A DNA stretch of 64,000 nt, taken from NCBI GenBank assembly GCA_902805555.1, contig CADCSY010000092.1:3006-67005 (forward strand), in the 5' to 3' direction. Shown here piece after piece: positions 27,435 through 34,857 of this stretch; within the stretch, counting starts at the first letter, position 1; each line of letters opens with the position of its first letter. This stretch comes from an uncultured Acidimicrobiales bacterium (GTDB taxonomy: Bacteria > Actinomycetota > Acidimicrobiia > Acidimicrobiales > CADCSY01). Position numbers and translations under genes: made by a program. A model generated the notes under the pieces. It saw nothing but the letters and a program-made list of their open reading frames with translations, made no database searches and was not told where the DNA came from.

Positions 27435-28835
27435 GTGGCAACCGGCGATGCCGCGAGGGGTGGTGGCTCCGGCTACCTCAGCCCGCTGTCACGACACGTC
27501 GGCGACGCCGTCCGCCTCGTCGTCGCCCTCGCGGCCCTCGCGCTCACCGCCGTGCCCATCGAGCCGGACCACGTGCCCGTCCTCGAGGAGGACGCCTTCT
27601 GGCTGCTCAACGACCTCCCCCGGTCGCTCTTCCTCGTCATCTGGCTGCCGATGCAGGCGGGGAGCGTCGGCGCCGTCGGGTTCTTCACCGGCATCGCCCT
27701 GCTCGCCAGGCGACGGCTCCTCGCGCTGGAGCTGGCAGCGGCGGGTGTGCTCGCCTGGGGGCTGGCCAAGGTGGTCAAGGTGTTCTTCGACCGTCCCCGG
27801 CCCGGGGTGCTGTTCGACGACGCCTACCTGCACGGTGACGTGGTCACCGGGCTCGGCTACCTGTCGGGCCACGCGGCCATCGCCGCCACCCTCGCCACGG
27901 TCGCCGGACCGTGGCTCCCCCGCAGGCTCCGGCGCCTGGCGTGGGGCCTGGCGCTCCTCGTCGGTGCGTCCCGGATCTACGTGGGGGCGCACCTGCCGCT
28001 CGACGTGCTCGGCGGGTACGCCCTCGGCTGGGCGATCGGCGCAGCCGTCCACCTGGCGCTCGGCGCACCCGGGGGGCGCCCGACCGCAGCGGTGACGAGG
28101 CGGGCGCTCGAGTCGATGGGCATCGAGGCCTCGGTGCTCGAACCCGCCGAGCGGGGCTCGTTCACCGCCACCACGCCAGGGGGGCGGTTCCACGTGCGGG
28201 TCGTCGGGCCGGACCAGCGGGAGGCCGACGTCGTCCACCGCAGCTGGCGCCGGCTGGTCTCCCGCTGGGTCCGCGAGAAGCCCCCCTTCGTCACGCCTCG
28301 CCAGCGCCTCGACCACGAGGCCGCCACCGCCCTCCTGGCCAGGGCGTCGGGCGCCCGGGTGCCGGCGGTCGTGTCGCTGCGGACCTTCGGCGCCGGCGTG
28401 GGGGTCCTCGTCACCGAGCACGTCGAGGGCAGGCCCCTGGCGGACGCCCCCGTCGACGAGGCCCTCCTGGCCGACCTCTGGAGGCAGGTCGCGCTCCTCC
28501 ACGAGGCCCGGGTCGCCCACGGCTCCCTCCACGCGGGCCACGTCGTGGTCGACGGCGAGCGCCAGGCCTGGCTCGTCGACTTCGAGGAGGGCGAGTCGGG
28601 CGCCGAGCCGCGGCGCCTCCACCAGGACGTCGCCGAGCTGCTGGCCGCCCTTGCCCGGCTCGTCGGTGCGGAGGCGACCGTCGCGTCGGCCACCACCGCC
28701 CTCGGCGAGCCCCGCGTCCAGCAGGTCGCCGAGCTCCTCCGCCACGCCCGCCGCTCCGGCGAGAGCGACGCCGTGCAGGATGCTGCGGCCGAGCTCCTCG
28801 CCGCCCTCGGACAGCGGGCGTCGACGGGGGGATGA
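27435..28835 (+). CDS. PAP2 phosphatase fused to a degenerate kinase-like domain
   Basis: 466 residues. GTG 27435 follows GGAGGG at seven-base spacing. Residues 25-208 form a PAP2 domain with intact motifs: K115-x6-R121P, SGH146 and S179R180-x5-H186-x3-D190, so it should remove phosphate from a lipid such as undecaprenyl diphosphate or phosphatidate. Residues 215-450 resemble the kinase domain of the other fusion, but the catalytic loop reads HGSLHAGH, where Asp became Ser364 and Asn became His369; only the VDFEEG Asp (382) remains. Probably a pseudokinase. There is no C-terminal membrane segment, unlike its partner. Confidence 0.85.
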   Translation: MATGDAARGGGSGYLSPLSRHVGDAVRLVVALAALALTAVPIEPDHVPVLEEDAFWLLNDLPRSLFLVIWLPMQAGSVGAVGFFTGIALLARRRLLALELAAAGVLAWGLAKVVKVFFDRPRPGVLFDDAYLHGDVVTGLGYLSGHAAIAATLATVAGPWLPRRLRRLAWGLALLVGASRIYVGAHLPLDVLGGYALGWAIGAAVHLALGAPGGRPTAAVTRRALESMGIEASVLEPAERGSFTATTPGGRFHVRVVGPDQREADVVHRSWRRLVSRWVREKPPFVTPRQRLDHEAATALLARASGARVPAVVSLRTFGAGVGVLVTEHVEGRPLADAPVDEALLADLWRQVALLHEARVAHGSLHAGHVVVDGERQAWLVDFEEGESGAEPRRLHQDVAELLAALARLVGAEATVASATTALGEPRVQQVAELLRHARRSGESDAVQDAAAELLAALGQRASTGG

Positions 28836-28886
28836 GCCGGCCCGTCGGGGGTCGACGAGCAGAGGGCCGAGCGGTGGCGCCCGCCG

Positions 28887-29397
28887 TCAGGTCGTGCGAG
28901 GGGAGGCCGCCTCTCTCGTGCCGCCGCCCGTCGTCAGCGCGAGGTCCAGGCTCCGGTCGGGCCAGCAGCTCCCGGACCTCGTCGGGCAGGTCCCCCGTCG
29001 CCAGGTCGGCGATCGTGACCTGCTCGAGCACGCCGCGCAGCGCGACGCGCACCGCCACCCAGAGCGAGACGAAGGGCTCCCCCCGCCGTGCTCGGGGAGC
29101 TCGTCCGGACGGACGCCCCGCACCGATGCGAGCGGCCCCTCGACCGCCCGGATCACGTCGGCCACGGTGATCGTGCCGGCCGGCCGCTCGAGGTTCCAGC
29201 CCCCGTTGGCGCCTCGGGTGCTGCAGCAGGCCGCTGACCCGCAGCGCGCGCAGGATGTCGTGGAAGAACGACGGCGGGATGTGCTCCCCGCTGGCCACGA
29301 GCTCGCGCCTGACGGCGAGGCCCCGCGCTCTTGCCTCGACCTGCGCGATGGCCACCATGGCCCGAACGGCGTAGTCGACCTTGTGGCTGATCCTCAT
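28887..29397 (-). pseudogene. Rrf2-family regulator broken by frameshifts
   Basis: The first 59 residues from ATG 29397 (ending LRALRVSGLLQ) are a normal Rrf2 winged-helix start. Then the frame jumps: NGGWNLERPAGTITVADVIR continues in another frame after about 29220-29226 (best explained by two missing bases), and EPFVSLWVAVRVALRGVLEQ returns to the first frame at a run of six C at 29079-29084 (one missing base). A third shift near 28951-28962 would restore an ending TREAASPRTT. No Fe-S cysteines occur in the expected loop. Either a real pseudogene or consensus errors; the gene sits divergent to an FMN reductase that it may have controlled. Confidence 0.75.
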
Positions 29398-29469
29398 GGG
29401 TCCTCGGTCCCCGGCCTCGAGCGCACCAGCGGCCGGGTCATCAGCGCCGTCGCCTCCGCGCCCTGCGCG

Positions 29470-29475
29470 TAGCCT
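29470..29475 (+). promoter_or_regulatory. Candidate -10 (TAGCCT) of FMN reductase gene
   Basis: TAGCCT six bases before GTG 29482 with no ribosome binding site; leaderless pattern. Confidence 0.45.
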
Positions 29476-29481
29476 CCGCTC

Positions 29482-30006
29482 GTGGCGATCACGGCGACCG
29501 TGGTGGGCGTCTCGGGGGGCGAGTCACCCGGGTCCAAGACCCGGGCGGTCACCCAGGCGATCCTCGACGCCGCCGGCGGGGGCGAGCTCATCGACGTGTC
29601 GGCGCTGGGCGCCGAAGGCCTGCTCGGACGCTCGCCCGACCCGGAGGTCGACGCTGCCGTCCTCCTCGCGTCGTCGGCCCACGTGCTCGTGCTCGCGTCC
29701 CCCATCTACCGGGCGACGGTGAGCGGCGCCGTCAAGGCCTTCCTCGACCGGTTCCCGCCGGACGGGCTGCGGGGCACCGTGGTGGTGCTGGCAGCCACGG
29801 CGGCCACCGCCCAGCACCACCTGGCGCTCGACACCGGAGGACGATCCCTCGTCGCCAGCCTCGGCGGCGTGAGCGCCCCCACCGTGGTCTTCGCGACCGG
29901 GGCCGACTTCGCCGACGGCGCGCCCGGTGCGGAGCTGCAGGCGTTGGCCGGGCGGGCCGCCGCCGAGGCGCTCGCGCTGAGCAGTGGCTTGACCCGCACG
30001 ACCTGA
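29482..30006 (+). CDS. NAD(P)H-dependent FMN reductase (SsuE-like)
   Basis: 174 residues, flavodoxin-like fold. VVGVSGGESPGSKTRAVTQ is the FMN phosphate loop, and LASPIYRATVSGAVKAFLDR is the SsuE/NADPH-dependent FMN reductase signature. It would supply reduced FMN to the flavin monooxygenase encoded convergently 65 bases away, forming an alkanesulfonate monooxygenase pair. Confidence 0.88.
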   Translation: MAITATVVGVSGGESPGSKTRAVTQAILDAAGGGELIDVSALGAEGLLGRSPDPEVDAAVLLASSAHVLVLASPIYRATVSGAVKAFLDRFPPDGLRGTVVVLAATAATAQHHLALDTGGRSLVASLGGVSAPTVVFATGADFADGAPGAELQALAGRAAAEALALSSGLTRTT

Positions 30007-30071
30007 CGGTCGCCGGTCACCGCGACAGGGCGCAGCCCGGCGCCCCGTCGGGTGCTCGACACCCACGACCC

Positions 30072-31220
30072 TCAGCTGGCGGCCACGGGCGTACGCGCCT
30101 CGGCCAGGAGGCCTTCGACGGGTCGGTCTGCGCTGGCGACGGGACGGGTGCCGTCGAGCAGCCCTGCCGCACGCAGGCGGGGCATGACGCCCTCGCCGAA
30201 CCACCAGGCCTCCTCGAGGTGGGGCTGGCCGGAGAGGATGACGTGGTCGAAGCCGAGCGCGTGGTACTCGGCGATCCGCTCGGCGACCTCCTCGTGGCTG
30301 CCCACCAGGGCGGTGCCCGCCCCGCCGCGGACGAGGCCGAAGCCGGCCCACAGGTTGGGAGCCACCACCAGCCGTGACCGCTCGCCGCCGTGCAGGGCCC
30401 GCATGCGGGCCTGTGCGACGGACTCGCTGGCTCGGAGGGCGCCCTGGGCGCGGGCGACCACGTCGTGCGGCATGGCGTCGAGCAGCCTGTCGGTGACGGC
30501 CCACGCCTCGGCGGCGGTGTCCCTCGAGATGACGTGGAGCCGGATGCCGAAGGTGACGGACCGGCCGGCGTGGGCGGCGAGGGCCCGGACCTCCTCGAGC
30601 TGCTGGGCGGCCTGGTCCTGGGGCTCACCCCACATGAGCCACGTGTCGGCGTGGCGGACGGCCACCTGCTTGCCTGCAGCCGACGACCCGCCGAAGAAGA
30701 TCGGGGGCGCCGGCACCGGGGCCCCGGCCACCGTGGCGCCCTCCACGCGGTAGTGCCTGCCGTGGTGGTCCATGTCGCCTCGCCACGCCCCCCGCAGCAC
30801 CTCGATGAACTCGGCGGTCCTGTCGTAGCGCTCGTCGTGGTCGAGGAAGTCACCGAACCTGCGCTGCTCCTCGGGGCTCCCCCCGGTGACGACGTTGAGC
30901 AGCAGCCTGTCGCCGGAGAGGCGCTGGAAGGTGGCCGCCTGCTGGGCTGCGAGGGTCGGCGACACGAACCCGGGTCGGAAGGCCACGAGGAAGCGCAGCC
31001 GCTTCGTCTCCCGGATGAGGGCGGCGGTGGTGAGCCACGCGTCCTCGCAGTGCGTGCCGGTCGGCGTGAGCACGGCGTCGAACCCGACGGTCTCGGCCGC
31101 TCTTGCGACCTGGGACAGGTAGTCGAGGTCGGCGGGCCGCCTCGTGGCGCCGGGGCCGAAGCCGGCGACCTCACGGCTGTCGCCGGCCGTGGGGAGGAAC
31201 CAGTGGAGGGAGAGCGCCAT
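30072..31220 (-). CDS. ssuD: Alkanesulfonate monooxygenase (LLM class flavin-dependent)
   Basis: 382 residues, the SsuD length. SLHWFLPTAGDSREVAG, LTPTGTHCEDAWLTTAALI (with the CEDAW Cys), FLVAFRPGFVSPTLAAQQAATFQRLS and NLWAGFGLVRGGAGTALVG follow E. coli SsuD closely. It releases sulfite from alkanesulfonates with FMNH2 and O2, giving sulfur when sulfate is scarce. No SsuABC transporter genes are in the window. ATG 31220 has GAGG seven bases upstream; the open frame to 31286 is not needed. Confidence 0.93.
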   Translation of the reverse strand: MALSLHWFLPTAGDSREVAGFGPGATRRPADLDYLSQVARAAETVGFDAVLTPTGTHCEDAWLTTAALIRETKRLRFLVAFRPGFVSPTLAAQQAATFQRLSGDRLLLNVVTGGSPEEQRRFGDFLDHDERYDRTAEFIEVLRGAWRGDMDHHGRHYRVEGATVAGAPVPAPPIFFGGSSAAGKQVAVRHADTWLMWGEPQDQAAQQLEEVRALAAHAGRSVTFGIRLHVISRDTAAEAWAVTDRLLDAMPHDVVARAQGALRASESVAQARMRALHGGERSRLVVAPNLWAGFGLVRGGAGTALVGSHEEVAERIAEYHALGFDHVILSGQPHLEEAWWFGEGVMPRLRAAGLLDGTRPVASADRPVEGLLAEARTPVAAS

Positions 31221-31254
31221 CGTGCACCTCGTCGTCGGAGTTGGCGGGGAACGC

Positions 31255-31283
31255 AGGTTCGCAAAGCCGACCGAACAAGTCAA
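31255..31283 (-). promoter_or_regulatory. Candidate ssuD promoter
   Basis: On the minus strand TTGACT (31278-31283) is followed after exactly 17 bases by GAACCT (31255-31260). The -35 is good, the -10 weak. It lies 35-63 bases before the ssuD ATG in an unusually A+T-rich patch. Confidence 0.35.
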
Positions 31284-31370
31284 CAATGACCGGCGGCGCC
31301 CAGCGGCCGAGCCGGATGTGGGCAGGGGACGAGCCCCAGCGCCCCGTCAGGTACGCTCGCCCAGGAAGAT

Positions 31371-31394
31371 CGGCGGGGATCCCAGGGATCCCGC
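31371..31394 (+). other. Imperfect palindrome upstream of tRNA-Arg
   Basis: GGCGGGGATCCC and GGGATCCCGCC are near-perfect inverted copies separated by one base. As RNA it can form about eight pairs with one bulge and a CCCAGGG loop. It ends seven bases before the tRNA 5' end and may be part of the precursor leader or an operator. Confidence 0.45.
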
Positions 31395-31401
31395 CTGCCC
31401 T

Positions 31402-31473
31402 GCCCTCGTAGCTCAGCGGATAGAGCATCGCCCTCCGGAGGCGTGTGCGCAGGTTCGAGTCCTGCCGAGGGCG
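31402..31473 (+). tRNA. tRNA-Arg (anticodon CCG)
   Basis: Acceptor GCCCTCG pairs with CGAGGGC (31466-31472); D arm GCTC...GAGC; anticodon loop CTCCGGA at 31433-31439 with CCG at 31435-31437; T arm GCAGG-TTCGAGT-CCTGC. It reads CGG codons, which are common in this genome. The top anticodon-stem pair is a U-U mismatch, and CCA is not encoded (GCAAG follows), as is frequent in actinobacteria. Confidence 0.95.
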
Positions 31474-31767
31474 CAAGCACCGCCGCCGCAGAGGGCGTTG
31501 CCGATCCGGCTGCAGAGCCGGGCATGACACCAGGACGGAACCTCCGAGACGCTGGTGTCACGTCGAGGCCGAGAAGCACGCAGTCCCACCCGGCCACCAC
31601 GCCCTTCGCCCTCTTCCGTCGACGAGGGGGTGCCCTCCCAGGCGCCACCTACCCCTGACGCTCGTCCGCGTCCGAGGCGCCGGATGTGCTACTGCTGTGG
31701 ACGTCCCGCCGGCCGCAGCGCCGGTGGACGACTCGGGGCCGAACCGGCCGAAGGGAGCGGGGGTCCC
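31474..31767. other. Intergenic stretch after tRNA-Arg
   Basis: About 294 bases. Short open frames are present, but none shows a start signal or recognisable protein. No integrase remnant or clear direct repeat of the tRNA 3' end is seen. Confidence 0.4.
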
Positions 31768-32958
31768 GTGCGTCGTACTGCCAAGGCACAGCATGGGGTG
31801 CGCTTCGGCATCGCGGGCGGATTGCTGCTCCTCGTGACGGCGGGGACGTGGTCGCAGCTGCTGCCAGACCCGTTCCCCTCGGGAGGCGCCGCCGTCGAAG
31901 CGACCTCGGCGGCCGGGAGTCCGACGACGGTGCCTGTCGCCAGGGCTGCGGCATGGGACGCGACACGGGAGCCGGTCGAAGGCATCTGGATCTCACGAGC
32001 GGAGCTGGCCCCCCTCGCCCGGTCGGGCGCTGCGTGGGAGCGGGTCAAGGCCGCCGCTGATGGTGACCTGGGTGTGGCGACCGTCGCCGACTTCAACGCG
32101 AACCACGACGTGCGCACGCTGGCGGTTGCCCTCGTCTACGGCGCCACCGGGGACGAGACGTATCGGAGCAAGGCGGCAGAGGCGATCATGGCCGTGATCG
32201 GCACGGAGGCGGCGGGAGAGGCCGTCATGCTCGGCCGGAACGTGGTCTCCTACGTCATCGCCGCCGACCTCATCGATCTCGCCTCCTTCGACCCCGCTCG
32301 CGAGGCGGCGTTCCGCGCCTGGATCGACCAGGCCAGGACCCGTCCGTTCCCCGACCGGACGATGATCGAGAACGACGAGCTGCGGACGAACAACCACGGG
32401 CGTGTCGCCGGCGCCGCCAGGGCGGCGATCGCCGTTTACCTCGACGACCAGGCCGAGCTCGATCGCACCGCCCGGGTCTTCAAGGGCTTCCTCGGGGACC
32501 AGCAGGCACACGTCGGCTTCGAGTACAAGAACGGCGTCACCTGGCAGTCCGATCCCGACGAACCGTCGGGGATCGTGCCCGTCGACGGGACGAAGGACGG
32601 GCACCTGATCGACGGCGCCCTGCCCGAGGAGATGCGGCGTGGCTGTGACTTCCAGTGGCCGCCGTGCCCCACCGGCTACCCGTGGGAAGGGCTCGGCGGC
32701 GTCGTCGTCGAGGCGGAGATCCTCTCCCGCGCCGGCTACGACGCCTGGGAGTGGGAGGACAGGGCGATCCTTCGGTCGGTGACGTTCCTCGACCGCCTGG
32801 AGCGACAGCACGGGCAGTGGTGGGCCGCGGGTGACGACACCTGGCAGCCGTGGTTGCTGAACGAGGTGTACGACACCACGTTCCCCACCCTCGACGCCAA
32901 CATCGGCAAGAACATGGGCTGGACCGACTGGATGTACCAGCAGCGCGAAGGCGGCTGA
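31768..32958 (+). CDS. Secreted alginate-lyase-family protein
   Basis: 396 residues from GTG 31768, which has GGGAG nine bases upstream. Arg/Lys-rich start, then IAGGLLLLVTAGTWSQ as signal peptide or N-terminal anchor. The rest follows the alpha/alpha-barrel of the alginate lyase family (PF05426): IEND-LRTNNHGR-AGAARAA has the NNHG substrate-site motif with an Arg after it, and the later GTKDGHLIDGALPEEM and YPWEGLGG segments are also family-like. It likely cleaves an acidic or other polysaccharide outside the cell. Codon use is somewhat less GC3-rich than its neighbours. The exact glycan is unknown. Confidence 0.8.
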   Translation: MRRTAKAQHGVRFGIAGGLLLLVTAGTWSQLLPDPFPSGGAAVEATSAAGSPTTVPVARAAAWDATREPVEGIWISRAELAPLARSGAAWERVKAAADGDLGVATVADFNANHDVRTLAVALVYGATGDETYRSKAAEAIMAVIGTEAAGEAVMLGRNVVSYVIAADLIDLASFDPAREAAFRAWIDQARTRPFPDRTMIENDELRTNNHGRVAGAARAAIAVYLDDQAELDRTARVFKGFLGDQQAHVGFEYKNGVTWQSDPDEPSGIVPVDGTKDGHLIDGALPEEMRRGCDFQWPPCPTGYPWEGLGGVVVEAEILSRAGYDAWEWEDRAILRSVTFLDRLERQHGQWWAAGDDTWQPWLLNEVYDTTFPTLDANIGKNMGWTDWMYQQREGG

Positions 32959-33014
32959 TCCTCGCGCCGACGATGCCGCCGCAGGGCCGACCTCGGCGAC
33001 CCCCGGCGGCTTGC

Positions 33015-33386
33015 TCAGCGCGGCGACGAACCCGTCGTCACCAGTGCGAGGCAGGGCGGCGCCTGGTTGCGGATGAGGAGGAAGGAGGGCGGTGGCAGGC
33101 GCACCGAGAGCTGCCCGCCCCGATCGTGGAGCACCCGGGCCGCTCGCTCGATCTGTTCGAACGGCTGCACGCCCACGAACGGGCACGCCTCGAGGTCGAC
33201 GACGAGGACGCCCCGTGCGAGGGCGAGCGCCGTCCGCAGCCCGTCGACGAGGAGGTCGGTCGTGCCGATGTCGAGATCCCCCGCCACCCGCAGCACGGTC
33301 ATGCCGCCCTCGGGCTCGATGCGGATCACAGCACCTCGTTCGGGAGGCCGTCGCGTCCACCAGTCCGTCGTCCCCGCACGCATCAC
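33015..33386 (-). CDS. STAS-domain protein (anti-sigma factor antagonist-like) without the usual phosphoserine
   Basis: 123 residues from GTG 33386, chosen because GGGAGG (33394-33399) sits seven bases upstream; ATG 33383 is next to it. VLRVAGDLDIGTTDLL and VLVVDLEACPFVGVQPFEQ follow the SpoIIAA/RsbV STAS fold. At the place where these proteins have D-S-S/T-G the sequence is GVQP, so the regulatory Ser is missing. It points away from the stressosome genes and may be an unswitched partner. Confidence 0.8.
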   Translation of the reverse strand: MMRAGTTDWWTRRPPERGAVIRIEPEGGMTVLRVAGDLDIGTTDLLVDGLRTALALARGVLVVDLEACPFVGVQPFEQIERAARVLHDRGGQLSVRLPPPSFLLIRNQAPPCLALVTTGSSPR

Positions 33387-33818
33387 GGCACGTCCTCCCT
33401 CACCCGCCTGCCGACAGGACCCACACGGCGCTGGGCGCGCAGCCGCGGAGCGGCGCGCCTCGCACCACTCCGGACTGCGAGCCATCGAGGTGGCTACCGA
33501 CGCCGCTGCTGCGAGACGGTGATGATCATGGTCTTCCCCTGTCGGTAATGGGTTGGATGAGCGCTCGGGCAACCAGCGCACTGGGCGGGGGCTTCCGGCG
33601 AGGCTCACTGGTAGGTACGGCTCCGAGGCGTCCCCATGACGCAAGACCCGAGGAGACCGCTGCTCGCCCTGCGGGGGCGGTCCCTCGGGCTTCCACTGGG
33701 CGTCCCGCACCTCCATCGGCACGGGGGGCTCACGTCATGCGGACAGCTCGAGCGTGTCTCAACGGATGACGGACGACGGTGGCCACCTCTCGGGGCGAGG
33801 TGGTGGAGGGAGCTCACC
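33387..33818. other. Divergent intergenic region STAS / GT90
   Basis: 432 bases with no supported full gene. On the minus strand an 11-codon frame (33529 down to 33494, MIITVSQQRRR) follows GGGGAAG and could be a leader peptide for the STAS gene. No strong promoter is visible on either strand. Confidence 0.35.
33494..33529 (-). CDS. Possible 11-residue leader peptide upstream of STAS gene
   Basis: ATG preceded at short spacing by AGGGGAAG, encoding MIITVSQQRRR then TAG. It is far too short for composition tests. Supported only by start, ribosome site and position about 105 bases upstream of the STAS start. Confidence 0.2.
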   Translation of the reverse strand: MIITVSQQRRR

Positions 33819-34769
33819 ATGCGGGTGGAGTCGATCGACCTCGGTGCAGCGGGGCGGGACATGGTGGTCTTGTTCAAGGACCGCCGGGGGGACCTGTGCG
33901 GACTCGACCTCGGTGGCCCGGAGACCCGTCACCGGTCCCTGCTGCGCCTCGTCGAGATGGCTGACGCCGAGATCGGTCTGCCGACGTTCGGGCCGCTCCT
34001 CCTCCACACGAGGGACCAGCCGGTGGGCACGCACGAGCGGCCGTGGCGGGCCTACTCGTTCTGCTCCTCGACCACCCACCTCGACGTGCCGGTCCCGGAC
34101 TTCGTCTTCGGCGGCTGGCCCGAGGTCGGCATCCACGACTACGACGAGACGTGTCGAGCGGTCGCGGCCGCAGGGGCGGCCCCCGCCGAGCTACCGGTGG
34201 CGGGCTGGGTCGGCAGCCTGGCCACCCACCCGATCCGGGCCGAGCTCCACCGGATCGGGTCGGAGCACCCGGCCCAGCTCGACGTGCAGCAGGTGGAGTG
34301 GGGACAGAGGAACGCAGACGGGGCGCAGCTCGGGACGGTCACGGGCACCCACCTGTCGTTGGCCGACCAGGCGGCTCGGTGGGGTGCGCTCCTCGATGTC
34401 GAGGGTGCCGGCTACAGCGGCCGGCTCAAGCTCCTGCTCCACGCCGGCCGGCCAGTGCTGGTCCAGGACCGGCCGTGGCACGAGTGGTGGCAGGAGGCCT
34501 TCCGGCCGATGGAGCACTACATCCCGGTGCGACGCGATCTCGGCGACCTGGTGGAGCGAGCGCGATGGGTGCAGGAGCACCCCTGCGAGGCTGCCGCCGT
34601 GGGTGCAGCCGGACAGGCCGTGGCGAAGCGGCTGCTCAGCCGCGCTTCGGCGGCCGAGCGCTGGGTCGCGGTCGCAGGGGCCCACGACAGCACGCTCGGC
34701 CCGTGGGCACCACCGGAGCTGCTGGGGGCCATCGAACCTCACCTCGCCAGGATGGGCCTCATCAGTTGA
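33819..34769 (+). CDS. CAP10/GT90-family glycosyltransferase-like protein
   Basis: 316 residues. ATG 33819 follows GGAGGGAG (33805-33812) at good spacing; the longer frame to 33636 lacks this. The C-terminal half reads GYSGRLKLLLHAGRPVLVQ, HEWWQEAFRPMEHYIPVRRDL and DLVERARWVQEH, the conserved block of the Glyco_transf_90 (CAP10/rumi) family that transfers xylose or glucose. The N-terminal third contains FVFGGWPEVGI. No signal peptide. Possibly acts on cell-surface glycans along with the lyase upstream. Confidence 0.8.
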   Translation: MRVESIDLGAAGRDMVVLFKDRRGDLCGLDLGGPETRHRSLLRLVEMADAEIGLPTFGPLLLHTRDQPVGTHERPWRAYSFCSSTTHLDVPVPDFVFGGWPEVGIHDYDETCRAVAAAGAAPAELPVAGWVGSLATHPIRAELHRIGSEHPAQLDVQQVEWGQRNADGAQLGTVTGTHLSLADQAARWGALLDVEGAGYSGRLKLLLHAGRPVLVQDRPWHEWWQEAFRPMEHYIPVRRDLGDLVERARWVQEHPCEAAAVGAAGQAVAKRLLSRASAAERWVAVAGAHDSTLGPWAPPELLGAIEPHLARMGLIS

Positions 34770-34839
34770 CTCCTCACGTGCCGCTCCCCGTGAGGGCCGG
34801 TCCCGGGTCGCCCCGTCTGGCAGCACGCTCCGTCACGAC

Positions 34840-34848
34840 GGGTACCGT
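34840..34848 (+). promoter_or_regulatory. Candidate -10 of the sigma-RsbT gene
   Basis: GGGTACCGT contains TACCGT (34843-34848) nine bases before GTG 34858, within a small inverted repeat GACGG-GTA-CCGTC. A good -35 is not seen. Could be an autoregulated site of the encoded sigma factor, which would be inference. Confidence 0.3.
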
Positions 34849-34857
34849 CACGGACGC

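Noticed and set aside
29482-31220. Complete sulfonate uptake operon
   Set aside because: Only the reductase and monooxygenase are present, in convergent order; no SsuABC genes.
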